A stretch of 25,470 nucleotides of DNA, from positions 1-25,470 of the forward strand of contig CAUAWV010000034.1 in NCBI GenBank assembly GCA_958433005.1. Direction: 5' to 3'. The notes under the pieces are model-generated. The model was given only the letters and a program-made list of their open reading frames with translations, was not told the origin of the DNA and ran no database searches. This document shows, piece by piece, positions 15,525-23,354 of this stretch (positions within the stretch are counted from its first letter, which is position 1; every line of letters begins with the position of its first letter). The position numbers were made by a program, and so were the translations under genes. The stretch comes from an uncultured Collinsella sp. GTDB lineage: Bacteria > Actinomycetota > Coriobacteriia > Coriobacteriales > Coriobacteriaceae.

Positions 15525-15881
15525 CTAATCGTCGGGGGTTTCGATTTCGATACTTGCGATGTCGAGTTCGCGGCCGTGCAGTAGGCGCACGTTGGCACCA
15601 CCACACTGGGGACAGCGACAGTGGAAGCGATCGTGGTCGAAGACGTCGCCGCAGTCCAGGCACTCGCTTTGTGGATGGACTTCCTCCACGGAAAGCTCGC
15701 AGCCTCGCGTGAGCGGGTCCTCGTCGCGAAACGTCTCCCACGCAAAGTCGAGCGCCTCGCGCACCACCTCGGTCATATCCCCGATACGCAGCGTTACCAA
15801 AACGGCGCGCGAGGCCCCCGCCCCACGCGCCGCGCGAATCACTGTATCGAGTATGCCGTTGACAATGCCAACCTCGTGCAT
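15525..15881 (-). CDS. hypA: Hydrogenase maturation nickel chaperone HypA
   Basis: A 118-residue HypA. The N-terminal M-H2-E3 provides the nickel site, and the zinc site is made by C74xxC77 and C90xxC93 (SECLDCGD and CRCPQCGG), with an additional Cys88. LRIGDMTEVVREALDFAWET is the usual family core. It works with HypB on nickel insertion. The ATG at 15881 is preceded by GAGGAG within the end of tatC, 6 nt after its stop codon, so it is translationally close to the Tat genes. Confidence 0.95.
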   Translation of the reverse strand: MHEVGIVNGILDTVIRAARGAGASRAVLVTLRIGDMTEVVREALDFAWETFRDEDPLTRGCELSVEEVHPQSECLDCGDVFDHDRFHCRCPQCGGANVRLLHGRELDIASIEIETPDD

Positions 15882-15887
15882 ACCGAT

Positions 15888-16679
15888 TTACTCCTCGTCG
15901 TCCTCGTCGTCCGAAAACAGGTCCAGACGGCTCACGAACAGGCCCTCCTTGCCCTCGCGCGCAGTAATGACCACGCGAGCGATGGCGAGCGAAATCTCGT
16001 AGAGCGAAAGCAGGGCACCGTACATAAGGCCCAGCGTGACGGGCGAGCCGTCGGGCGTGATCACAGCCGAGCCCACGAGCAGGCCCACGTACACGTAGCG
16101 CCAGGCGCCGCGGAAAGCCGCGTAGGACACGATGTGGAAAACGGACAGGTAGAAAATGATGAGCGGCAGCTCAAACGCCACACCAAAGCCGATCATAAAG
16201 AGCAGCTCCATGTTGACGTAGTTCTCCAGATCGGGCAGCGCAGTTGCGACGGCAGAGGTCTCGCCGATGAGCCACTCAAAGCCCGCAGGAATGATGATGA
16301 AGTAGCAGAAGATGGCGCCCAGGAAGAACAGTACCGTCGAGGCGAGCACCGTGGGTACGACCCACTTGCGCTCGTTGGGACGCAGTGCCGGCAGGAAAAA
16401 TGCCAGAATCTGCCAGATGATCATGGGCGTGCACATGACCACAGCCATCTTGATGGCCAGCGAGAAACGCAGGCCAAAGCCGCCGAGCGTGGTGGTGATG
16501 TAGAACTTACCGTCCGGCACAAAGGAGCGGATGGGGTCTTCCAGGATGTCGAGCACCACGGGCGTGGCGAAATACAGCACGATGGCGGCGGCAAACACCG
16601 ATACGACCACGATGGTCAGGCGGCGACGGAGCTCTCCCAGGTGATCGAAGAGCGGCATGCGCGCAGGTCCGATAGGCAT
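15888..16679 (-). CDS. tatC: Sec-independent protein translocase TatC
   Basis: A 263-residue, six-helix membrane protein that recognises twin-arginine signal peptides of folded, cofactor-loaded proteins. Seen: MPLFDHLGELRRRLTIV (family signature HLxELRxR), the loop with PALRPNERKWV, ATALPDLENYVNM, and the conserved GVAFELPLIIFYL and SAVITPDGSPVTLGLMYG segments. The C-terminal tail is acidic (SDDEDDEE). The start ATG overlaps the tatA/B stop as TAATG. The first residues MPIGPAR have an in-frame Met at 8 that could also start. Confidence 0.96.
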   Translation of the reverse strand: MPIGPARMPLFDHLGELRRRLTIVVVSVFAAAIVLYFATPVVLDILEDPIRSFVPDGKFYITTTLGGFGLRFSLAIKMAVVMCTPMIIWQILAFFLPALRPNERKWVVPTVLASTVLFFLGAIFCYFIIIPAGFEWLIGETSAVATALPDLENYVNMELLFMIGFGVAFELPLIIFYLSVFHIVSYAAFRGAWRYVYVGLLVGSAVITPDGSPVTLGLMYGALLSLYEISLAIARVVITAREGKEGLFVSRLDLFSDDEDDEE

Positions 16680-17248
16680 TACTCATCGCCTCCCTTCGGG
16701 GCGTCGGCGGCAGCGGCTTCGTCCTCGGCCTCGAGCTCACGAGCGAGCTGGTCGACGACGGCCTTGCGCTTGCGGGGACGACGGGCGTAGAGGTCGGCCG
16801 TCGTGGGCTCTGCCGGCTCGGGCTCGGGCTCCGGCTCTGCAGCGGAAGCAGACTCGGCGGCGGCATCGGCGCCCTCGGTCGCAGGCTCCTCGGCAGTATT
16901 CTCGTCCTCAGCAGCACCCTCACTCGCAGCCTTCTCGGCGGCAAGGCGCGCACGGCGCTCGGCAAAGGTCTCCTTCTTTGCGGGCGCGGCCGTCTCGATG
17001 GCATCCTCATCCGCATCGGAATCGTCATCGACAGCAGCCTTCTTGGGCTTGACCGGCGCCGAAGCGGCCTCGCTCACCGGATCGATAATCTCGGACTGAA
17101 CAACTGCCGTCATCTTTTCCTGCGTCTCGCGGAACTGACGGATGGCACGGCCGATCGTGCGGCCCATCTGCGGGAGCTTATCCGGGCCAAACAGCAAAAA
17201 GCCGAAGACCACGATGATTGCGAGCTCACCCTCTCCAATACCAAACAC
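16679..17248 (-). CDS. Tat translocase subunit TatA/TatB
   Basis: A 189-residue TatA/B family protein. The short N-terminal helix (FGIGEGELAIIVVFGFLLFG) carries a Glu in the position typical of TatB and is followed by the hinge GPDKLPQMGR and the amphipathic helix TIGRAIRQFRETQ. The remaining 120 residues are an Ala/Glu/Pro-rich, presumably unstructured, tail ending in a basic patch (RRPRKRK). The length and the Glu suggest TatB; annotation as TatA is common for this type and I cannot separate them. I use the GTG at 17248, 5 nt after GGAGG; upstream codons in frame have no homology. It is the first gene of the tat-hyp-topA series. Confidence 0.9.
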   Translation of the reverse strand: MFGIGEGELAIIVVFGFLLFGPDKLPQMGRTIGRAIRQFRETQEKMTAVVQSEIIDPVSEAASAPVKPKKAAVDDDSDADEDAIETAAPAKKETFAERRARLAAEKAASEGAAEDENTAEEPATEGADAAAESASAAEPEPEPEPAEPTTADLYARRPRKRKAVVDQLARELEAEDEAAAADAPKGGDE

Positions 17249-17323
17249 ACATACCTCCAAGGCTCGATGTGAGTCGAGCCCGCACCGCGCCATTCGGCCG
17301 GAACTCGTCTATTCATTCGGTCA

Positions 17324-17329
17324 AGTATA
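17324..17329 (-). promoter_or_regulatory. Candidate -10 box of the tat-hyp operon
   Basis: TATACT on the minus strand, about 75 nt upstream of the GTG start. The same hexamer stands before the aminotransferase gene (19130). No clear -35 is seen. Confidence 0.3.
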
Positions 17330-17401
17330 GCGCCCGGACGCCAAAACGTTCGAGCGCATCACAAACATATGCCAAACGGCACGCCCCTTTTGGGACAGGG
17401 C

Positions 17402-17716
17402 TTATGCGGCCGTGATCGAAATCTCCTGGTCGACACCCAACAGCTGAACCACGCGCATCACCGGGGGTTGCACGTTGGCGCAGCTAAAACGCTTGCCATG
17501 ATCGACTGCGTGGTGCGCGGCGCCCACAAGCACGCCAATGCCCGTCGAGTCGATATAGCTCACCTGGGCAAAGTCGAGCTCAACGGCCTCGGTGGGCTGC
17601 TCAAGCGCCAAGTCGATGGCGTTACGCAAACTGTCGGCGTTAGAGATATCGATTTCGCCGGTCACCTTAATGGTGTAGAGCTCCGGCGTGGGGTTGGTGG
17701 AAATACCCAAATCCAT
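17402..17716 (-). CDS. STAS-domain anti-sigma factor antagonist
   Basis: A 104-residue single STAS domain, the SpoIIAA/RsbV type that frees a sigma factor by binding an anti-sigma kinase. The switch site is D56-S57-T58-G59 in YIDSTGIGVLVGAAHHA; Ser57 is the likely phosphorylation target. VTGEIDISNADSLRNAI near the N-terminus is the other family hallmark. No kinase or sigma gene is near. The ATG at 17716 has AAAGGAG 7 nt before it, placed in the loop of a small hairpin. A longer open frame exists upstream but reads through the gap with no homology. It follows the aminotransferase by 67 nt and may be co-transcribed. Confidence 0.9.
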   Translation of the reverse strand: MDLGISTNPTPELYTIKVTGEIDISNADSLRNAIDLALEQPTEAVELDFAQVSYIDSTGIGVLVGAAHHAVDHGKRFSCANVQPPVMRVVQLLGVDQEISITAA

Positions 17717-17718
17717 GT

Positions 17719-17736
17719 ATACGCTCCTTTGCGTAT
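17719..17736 (-). promoter_or_regulatory. Hairpin presenting the STAS gene ribosome site in its loop
   Basis: Minus strand: ATACGC, loop AAAGGA, GCGTAT, then two bases and the ATG. The stem is 6 bp and perfect, and the loop is almost exactly the Shine-Dalgarno sequence. Confidence 0.55.
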
Positions 17737-17783
17737 CGAAAGTGCGGAAAAGTACGCGGCGCGGACTTGCAGAGCTCTGCGCG

Positions 17784-19088
17784 CTAGGCGCGCTCGGCAC
17801 GCGTGATCTCGGCAGCGACGAGCTTGACGGCCAGCACCAGTACGTCGAGCGCGGCCTCCAGGTCCTCGACCGTGGGATAACTCGGCGCGATGCGGATGTT
17901 GGTGTCGCGCGGGTCCTTGCCATAGGGCCAGGTGGCACCAGCCGGCGTGAGCTTAACGCCCAGATCGGCACAAAGCGCGGCGACCTTTTGGGCCGAGCCC
18001 TCAGGACCATCGAAGCTCACAAAGTAGCCGCCGCGGGGATGCGTCCAAGTGGCGCAACCCGTGTTGCCCAGACCCTCGGTGAGCTTGCGCTCAACGGCCT
18101 CAAAGCGCGGGCGCAAAAATTCGGCATGCTTTTTCATATGCTCCTTGACCGCCTCGATGGTGGGAAGGAAACGCACGTGACGCAGCTGGTTGAGTTTGTC
18201 GGCGCTGATAAGGCCGGCCTTGAGGCGCTTGGAGAACTCCGCGATGACCGCAGGGCTCGCGCCTATAAAGCCGATGCCGGCGCCCGGGAAGGTAATCTTG
18301 GACGTCGAGGCAAAGGCCACCACGCGGTCCTCGGTGCCCGCCGCGCGAGCGAGGTCAAAGATATTGGCAAGCTCGTCGGTCTCGTCGTACAGGTCGTGCA
18401 CGCAGTAGGCGTTGTCCCAGAAGATGCGGAAATCGGGCGCGGCCGTGGGCATCTCGACCAGGCGGCGCACGGTGTCCTCGCTAAAGGTGATGCCCGTGGG
18501 GTTGGAATACTTGGGCACGCACCAGATACCCTTGATGGAATCGTCGGCGGCAACGAGGCGCTCGATCTCGTCCATGTCGGGGCCGGCCTCGGTCATCGCA
18601 ACGGGGACGTTCTCGATGCCCAAGTCGGCGGTGATGCCAAAGTGGCGATCGTAGCCGGGAACGGGGCACAGGAACTTGACCTTCTTGCCGTCGTGCGCGG
18701 CCTCGTAGGCATCCCAGGGCTCGCTGCCGCACGAACCACAGCGCCAGAACATGCCGGCGATGTCGTGCTCGATCAAAAGGCTCGACGAACCCAGCACGAG
18801 CGTCTGCTCGGCGGGGCAGCCCAGGAACTCCCCTGCCAACTTGCGTGCCGAGGGAATGCCCTCGAAGCAGCCGTAGTTGGAGCAGTCGACGTTGCCGTCG
18901 TGCAGATCGACCTCGGCATTGAGGATATCGAGCATGGGGCGCGAGATGTCCACCTGGGAGGGCGACGGCTTGCCGCGGGCCATGTCGAGCGCCAGGCCCT
19001 TGGCCTTGACCTCGGCGACCTCGGCTTTGAGCGCCTCGATGGCGGCATCGAGTTCGGTGGTTTCCATCTTCTGGTAGATCGTCTGCAT
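17784..19088 (-). CDS. Aspartate aminotransferase, subgroup Ic (MocR-type aminotransferase domain)
   Basis: A 434-residue fold-type I PLP enzyme. The layout with LDMARGKPSPSQVDISRPML near 34-53 and NYGCFEGIPSARKLAGEFLG is that of the Aminotran_MocR / class Ic aspartate aminotransferases rather than the classic AspC. Catalytic features: KYSNPTG at 193-199, D225 in IFWDNAY (pyridine nitrogen), Lys264 in STSKITFPGAGIGF (Schiff base), and Arg-containing DTNIRIAPSYP near the C-terminus for the substrate carboxylate. It transfers the amino group between aspartate and 2-oxoglutarate. The ATG at 19088 follows AAAGGT. It stands ahead of the STAS gene; no other amino-acid genes are adjacent. Confidence 0.9.
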   Translation of the reverse strand: MQTIYQKMETTELDAAIEALKAEVAEVKAKGLALDMARGKPSPSQVDISRPMLDILNAEVDLHDGNVDCSNYGCFEGIPSARKLAGEFLGCPAEQTLVLGSSSLLIEHDIAGMFWRCGSCGSEPWDAYEAAHDGKKVKFLCPVPGYDRHFGITADLGIENVPVAMTEAGPDMDEIERLVAADDSIKGIWCVPKYSNPTGITFSEDTVRRLVEMPTAAPDFRIFWDNAYCVHDLYDETDELANIFDLARAAGTEDRVVAFASTSKITFPGAGIGFIGASPAVIAEFSKRLKAGLISADKLNQLRHVRFLPTIEAVKEHMKKHAEFLRPRFEAVERKLTEGLGNTGCATWTHPRGGYFVSFDGPEGSAQKVAALCADLGVKLTPAGATWPYGKDPRDTNIRIAPSYPTVEDLEAALDVLVLAVKLVAAEITRAERA

Positions 19089-19129
19089 GGGTGCGACCTT
19101 TCGCGAAGCGGGACGTTGCAGTTCGTCTA

Positions 19130-19135
19130 AGTATA
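19130..19135 (-). promoter_or_regulatory. Candidate -10 box of the aminotransferase gene
   Basis: TATACT on the minus strand about 42 nt upstream of the ATG. The -35 region is GC-rich and unconvincing. Confidence 0.3.
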
Positions 19136-19238
19136 GACCGCCACCGCCGCAACGGTATGAAGCCGTGATAGATTAAGTTCATCGCAATGAATTACGACAT
19201 CGCCGCACATGCCGGCGTGGGGCGCCTAAGGAGGCATT

Positions 19239-19493
19239 ATGGAATACGGTTCGTTTAGGGCTGAGGAATTCGGCGACCTGCAGCGCCTGATCGACGGGCT
19301 GTTTTACGACCGCCACGCCATCGACCGCCTGGACCTAATCGTGCAGGCCGAAATCTTGGACCTGGCGCCCGACCTTATGGAGATCGTGAACCTTTTGCCG
19401 CCCGGCTATTACGACCGCCAGTCACTTTGCGACCAGCTGAACTCCGCCTTAGCCGCCCACGGCTGGGGCGCCGTCTACGGCACCGTGGAATAG
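19239..19493 (+). CDS. Small unknown protein, 84 residues
   Basis: An 84-residue acidic, likely globular protein that I do not recognise. It is mostly predicted helix (EEFGDLQRLIDGLFYDRHAIDRLDLIVQAEILDLAPDLMEIVNLL) followed by PPGYYDRQSLCDQLNSALAAHGWGAVYGTVE. It has no signal or membrane segment. The ATG at 19239 is preceded by a strong AAGGAGG, and codon use looks coding. It is alone on the plus strand, divergent from the aminotransferase, and followed by palindrome C and a bidirectional terminator. Confidence 0.75.
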   Translation: MEYGSFRAEEFGDLQRLIDGLFYDRHAIDRLDLIVQAEILDLAPDLMEIVNLLPPGYYDRQSLCDQLNSALAAHGWGAVYGTVE

Positions 19494-19502
19494 AACCACT
19501 CA

Positions 19503-19571
19503 TTGGGGACAGACTTAAATGAGTAGTCCCAACCTGCCGGCACTTGGGCAGTCATTTAAGTCTGTCCCCAA
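19503..19571. repeat. Palindrome C, perfect 20-bp arms with GGGGACAGAC core
   Basis: Arms 19503-19522 (TTGGGGACAGACTTAAATGA) and 19552-19571 are exact reverse complements. The 29-nt spacer has an inner CCCAA/TTGGG pair. It starts 10 nt after the small gene's stop and is separate from the terminator that follows. Confidence 0.9.
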
Positions 19572-19587
19572 CGACTACCCAGTGACT

Positions 19588-19625
19588 AAAACGCCGCCTG
19601 TGATGGTGTTCACAGGCGGCGTTTT
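19588..19625. terminator. Bidirectional terminator between the small gene and nhaA
   Basis: A perfect 16-bp stem (AAAACGCCGCCTGTGA with its complement) with a 6-nt loop gives A-run and T-run flanks for both converging genes. Confidence 0.92.
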
Positions 19626-19642
19626 CAAACTTGTATGTGCTC

Positions 19643-21001
19643 TTACTCGTCCTTGGGCGCAGGGTGTTTGCAGACCACGCTCATGTAGATCATGCCCAGC
19701 ACGGCCGCGGTGACCGAACCGGCAAGAATGGCGGCCTTTGCGGCCAGGACCTCAAACTGGGCCGTCGGGAAGGCGAGGCCGCTGATGAGAATCGACATGG
19801 TAAAGCCAATGCCGCCCAGAATGCCCACGCCGGCAATCATGTGCCAGTTAACGTTGCGCGGCAGCTCGGAGATCTTGAGCTTAACCAGGGCAAACGTCAT
19901 GCCAAAGATGCCAATCGGCTTGCCCAGCAGCATGCCAAAATACACGCCGAGCGTCACCGGGTCGGTCAGCAGCGTGCCCATATCCACGCCCACCAGGCGA
20001 ACCTGCGCGTTGACAAATGCAAAGATCGGCAGGATCACAAAGTTGACCGGCGTGGAGATCAGGCGCTCCATGCGAATGAGCGGCGGGGTCACGCGGTGCA
20101 TGACGCGCTCGACTCTGGTGGTCGAGACGGTAAAGTCGTGCTGACCCAGGATGTGTGCCTCGTCGTCGTAGCGGTCGTCGAGCAACGGCAGGCACTCGCC
20201 CAGCCAGTCGGTCAGGCTATCGAGCTTCACGCCGCACTTGGCAGGAATGGTAAAGGCCAAGATGACGCCAGCAAGCGTGGCGTGCACGCCGCTCTTGAAC
20301 ATGCAGAACCACAGCAGCAGACCCAGCACCGAATACGGGGCAAGGCGGTAATGCTGCGTCTTGTTGAGCCACACGAGCGCGCAGGTCACAACCGCGGCGG
20401 CGCCCAACCAAAACGGGTTGGGACTCTGACCGTAGAAAATGGCGATGGCGGCGATGGAGATGAGATCGTCGGCGATGGCGAGCGTCGAGAAGAACACGCG
20501 CACGCCGTTGGGCACGCGGTTGCCCAAAAGCGATAGCACGCCCAGCGCAAAGGCGATATCGGTTGCCATGGGAATAGCCCAGCCGTTGTGCGCGCCGGCA
20601 TGGTTAAAGATCAGGTAGATGCAGGCGGGAACGACGACGCCGCCCACGGCCGCCAACATTGGAAGCATGGCCTGACGCGGGTTCTTAAGCTCACCGACCG
20701 TCATCTCGTACTTAAGCTCGATGCCCACCAGCAAAAAGAAGATCGCCATGAGAAAGTCGTTGACAAAGACCTCGACGGTGAGGCCGGCCGTAAGGCTGCC
20801 AAGACCCACATACAGCGGGGTCTCCAAAAAGTGATGAATGGCCTCGTAGGCATCGGTGTTGGCACAGATGACTGCGGCGATGGCAGCGATCACCATGACG
20901 GCGGCGGAAATCGTGCCGTTCTCGGCAATGCGCTCCCAAATGTCGTGACGCTCAAAACGCTTGCGCTCACGAACGTTAAACAGCTGCTCGGGTGCTGCCA
21001 T
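19643..21001 (-). CDS. nhaA: Na+/H+ antiporter NhaA
   Basis: A 452-residue, roughly twelve-helix membrane antiporter that exports sodium in exchange for protons. The ion-binding pair is D178-D179 in FSTLAIADDLISI. Other family marks are VNDFLMAIFFLLVGIELKYE, MATDIAFALGVLSLLGNRVP and, in the C-terminal half, GKPIGIFGMTFALVKL and GIGFTMSILISGLAF. It is longer than the E. coli protein (388) mainly through an N-terminal hydrophilic extension and a central loop (about 275-310, LLDDRYDDEAHILGQHDF). The ATG at 21001 has AAAGGAG upstream. The gene appears monocistronic. Confidence 0.95.
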   Translation of the reverse strand: MAAPEQLFNVRERKRFERHDIWERIAENGTISAAVMVIAAIAAVICANTDAYEAIHHFLETPLYVGLGSLTAGLTVEVFVNDFLMAIFFLLVGIELKYEMTVGELKNPRQAMLPMLAAVGGVVVPACIYLIFNHAGAHNGWAIPMATDIAFALGVLSLLGNRVPNGVRVFFSTLAIADDLISIAAIAIFYGQSPNPFWLGAAAVVTCALVWLNKTQHYRLAPYSVLGLLLWFCMFKSGVHATLAGVILAFTIPAKCGVKLDSLTDWLGECLPLLDDRYDDEAHILGQHDFTVSTTRVERVMHRVTPPLIRMERLISTPVNFVILPIFAFVNAQVRLVGVDMGTLLTDPVTLGVYFGMLLGKPIGIFGMTFALVKLKISELPRNVNWHMIAGVGILGGIGFTMSILISGLAFPTAQFEVLAAKAAILAGSVTAAVLGMIYMSVVCKHPAPKDE

Positions 21002-21209
21002 GGGCGGCTCCTTTCACGGGAAGGCTCCCGTCTTAAAAAAGCACGGCCCGCCCAAATGGCGGCGCCGCGCTCCAACGTATTACGCTTGCATCTAGCCTAC
21101 CCTGCGCGACAAGCGCACAAGCGCGGCCGAAAAGCGGAACCACAGGTTGAACATTATTTGCTCAACGGTGCGAGCGCCCCCGTTCAATAGGCGACGCGAT
21201 CCCGCGCAC

Positions 21210-21250
21210 AAAAAAACGACCGGAGCGCGGAGCGTCCGCGATCCGGTCGT
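21210..21250 (-). terminator. Rho-independent terminator of ppaC
   Basis: Minus strand: CGACCGGA paired with TCCGGTCG, extended by an imperfect CGCGGA/TCCGCG-type inner stem, then seven T. It lies 17 nt after the ppaC stop. Confidence 0.85.
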
Positions 21251-21266
21251 GAGCAGGTTACAAAAA

Positions 21267-22190
21267 CTAGCAGGCGGCCATGATGGGGGCAGCGACCTGC
21301 TTCTTACGGGAGAGGACGCCCGGCATCCAGACGCCGTCGTGCTCGTCGGCAATGCCCAGGCCCTTCTGAGCAGCCTCGGTCTCGCCCTCGAGCAGGACCT
21401 GCGAACCCTCCTCCATGATGTCGGTGATGCACAGGACAATGCCGTCAGCACCCTTCTCGGCGGCGTAGGCGCGCATGGCCTCGCGAATCTCGTCAATCAT
21501 GCCGAGTGCGCGGGTCTTGTCGACGGTCTCGTACTGGCCGATGAGCAGCTTCTTGCCGGCGGGCTCGAACATCTTGATGTCGTTGCCGACCATCTCGGCT
21601 GCAGTGAAGGAGCCGGACGGACGGGTGAGGAAGACCTCCATGCCAAACTTGACCGGGTCGACGCCCACCTGCTCGCCGAGCTTAGCGGCGACGACGCGGT
21701 CGGCGGCGGTGGTGGTGGGGCTCTTGAGCATGAGCGTATCGGTCATCATAGCCGAGAGCAGCAGCTTAGCCTGGACGTCGGAAAGCTCAACGCCGAGCAC
21801 GTCGGCGAGCTTGGTGACGATGGTGCAGCTGGAGCCCCAGGGCAGGCAGATGTAGTGCAGCGGGCCGGCGGTCTCGAAGTCGCCGATGCGGTGATGATCG
21901 ACAACGCCAAAGACCGTGGCGTCCTTAAGGCCGGCGACAGACTGGGCAGACTCGTTGTGGTCGGTGAGGACGACGAGCTGACCGGCCTCGACGGAATCAA
22001 TCACGCGGGGCTCGGCAATGCCGGCGTCGGCGAGCAGCTTGGCAGACTCTGCCGGAAGCTGACCAAGGGCGCAAGCCTCGTAGGTGTTGCCGGCATACTC
22101 AACCTGGTTGAGCAGCTGGGACAGGACGACGGCGCTCATGATGGCGTCGTTATCGGGGTTCTGGTGACCAAAGACAAGAACGTTTGCCAT
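21267..22190 (-). CDS. ppaC: Manganese-dependent inorganic pyrophosphatase
   Basis: A 307-residue family II (DHH) pyrophosphatase that hydrolyses PPi from biosynthetic reactions. Metal ligands: His9, Asp13 and Asp15 in GHQNPDNDAI, Asp77 in LTDHNES, and D98-H99-H100 in VVDHHRIGDFET. The C-terminal DHHA2 domain ends with the substrate-binding SRKKQ at 294-298. The length is that of the compact form without CBS regulatory domains. The ATG at 22190 follows GGAGG. Confidence 0.96.
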   Translation of the reverse strand: MANVLVFGHQNPDNDAIMSAVVLSQLLNQVEYAGNTYEACALGQLPAESAKLLADAGIAEPRVIDSVEAGQLVVLTDHNESAQSVAGLKDATVFGVVDHHRIGDFETAGPLHYICLPWGSSCTIVTKLADVLGVELSDVQAKLLLSAMMTDTLMLKSPTTTAADRVVAAKLGEQVGVDPVKFGMEVFLTRPSGSFTAAEMVGNDIKMFEPAGKKLLIGQYETVDKTRALGMIDEIREAMRAYAAEKGADGIVLCITDIMEEGSQVLLEGETEAAQKGLGIADEHDGVWMPGVLSRKKQVAAPIMAAC

Positions 22191-22294
22191 GGATATCCTC
22201 CACTTGATATGTGTACTTGGACGTAGCTATGGTAGCACGCTGACGCCGAACCCTAGACGATGGAAGGGCCGCGACGCAATTTGGGGCAAGCGTT

Positions 22295-22354
22295 GGGGGA
22301 AGTCTGTCCCCCTTGCACCATGTTGGCGCAAAGTAACCTGTCCCCCTTGCACCA
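22295..22354. repeat. Repeat D, tandem copies of a 17-mer with GTCCCCC core
   Basis: CTGTCCCCCTTGCACCA occurs at 22304-22320 and again at 22338-22354, 34 nt apart. The first copy is preceded by GGGGGA, which pairs with TCCCCC (loop AGTCTG). On the minus strand TGGTGCAA and TTTGCGCCA flank a GGGGGACAGG loop. The element ends 2 nt before the ROK gene's stop codon. Confidence 0.85.
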
Positions 22355-22355
22355 G

Positions 22356-23309
22356 CTATTTGCCGGCGGCGCGCAGGGCTACGTAGGCGGCACCGATGAT
22401 GCCGGCGTCGTTGCCGAGCGAGGCGACCTCGATAGGCGTCTCGCGCGAGGCGGAAAGCGCATAGTGCTGGAAGTGCTCGCGAACCGCGTCGAGGTAGACG
22501 TCGGCCGAGGCAGAGGCACCGCCGCCGATCAGGAACATCTCGGGGTCGACCACGTTGGCGATAAGCGCCAGAGCACGACCGAGATAATCGGCCATGGTAT
22601 CGGCCGCGGCCAGCGCGAGCTTGTCACCCTCGCGGCAGGCCTGGAACACGTCCTTGGAATCGGAGGGGCCGGTGAGCTCGATGGGCTCGACGCCCGCCTT
22701 CTTGCACTCGGCAAGGTAGTTGCTCACCACACCGGTAGCGCTGGAATACTGCTCCAGGTGGCCATGGCCGCCACAGCCGCAGGTGCGCTCCTCGTCGGGA
22801 TTCAGGCACATGTGGCCAATCTCGCCGCCGGCGCCCACAACGCCCGACACCACGTCGCCGTTGACGATGACGCCGCCGCCCACGCCGGTACCGATGGTGA
22901 CCATCACCACGTTCTGTACGCCCTTGGCAGAGCCGAGCCAGGCCTCGCCCATGGCAGCGGCGTTGGCATCGTTCTCGTACTTAACGACCGCGTCGGGGCA
23001 GTGCTCCTGAATGGCGATCCTAAGCTCGGGCAGGTTAATGGCAATGTTGGCCTTGACCTTAGCATCGCCCGAAGCCGGGATGGGGCACGGAACAGCCAGG
23101 CCAATGCCCGCCACAAAGGCGCGCGGAATCTGCGCCTTGGCGACCACCTGGTCGATCGCCTCGGTCACCGCGGCAAAGCCCGCAGCATCAACGATGGGAG
23201 GCGTGGGCACGCTGGCCTTGGCAAGCAGGTTGCCGTCCTCATCGAACAGGCCCTCCTTAACCGAAGTGCCGCCGACATCAATGCCGATGTAGTACTGCTT
23301 AGGTTCCAT
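22356..23309 (-). CDS. ROK family sugar kinase (glucokinase-like)
   Basis: A 317-residue ROK kinase, most likely phosphorylating glucose or a related hexose with ATP. Seen: phosphate loop DVGGTSVKEG at 11-20, catalytic Asp114 in ENDANAAA, glycine-rich TIGTGVGGGVIVNG, and the sugar-site EIGHM (163-167). The family zinc motif CxCGxxGCxE reads CGCGGHGHLE here (C177, C179, then His184 in place of the third Cys). I chose the ATG at 23309; a GTG at 23318 is also in frame. It diverges from a GntR regulator and ManA, which supports a hexose role. Fructo- or mannokinase is possible. Confidence 0.9.
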   Translation of the reverse strand: MEPKQYYIGIDVGGTSVKEGLFDEDGNLLAKASVPTPPIVDAAGFAAVTEAIDQVVAKAQIPRAFVAGIGLAVPCPIPASGDAKVKANIAINLPELRIAIQEHCPDAVVKYENDANAAAMGEAWLGSAKGVQNVVMVTIGTGVGGGVIVNGDVVSGVVGAGGEIGHMCLNPDEERTCGCGGHGHLEQYSSATGVVSNYLAECKKAGVEPIELTGPSDSKDVFQACREGDKLALAAADTMADYLGRALALIANVVDPEMFLIGGGASASADVYLDAVREHFQHYALSASRETPIEVASLGNDAGIIGAAYVALRAAGK

Positions 23310-23354
23310 GGGAGCCACCTTTCTCGTTTAAACATTGCCTGTATGGTACCGCTC

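Noticed and set aside
17384..17402. A GGGACAG within GCCCC...GGGC after the STAS gene as a sixth member of the palindrome family
   Set aside because: The pairing is only 4-5 bp and could be chance or a weak terminator.
17688..19130. Long plus-strand open frame opposite the aspartate aminotransferase
   Set aside because: The minus-strand frame carries all PLP enzyme motifs; the plus frame has none.
21017..21030. Hairpin CGGGA/TCCCG near the nhaA start
   Set aside because: It has only 5 bp and is not positioned to mask the ribosome site or act as a terminator.
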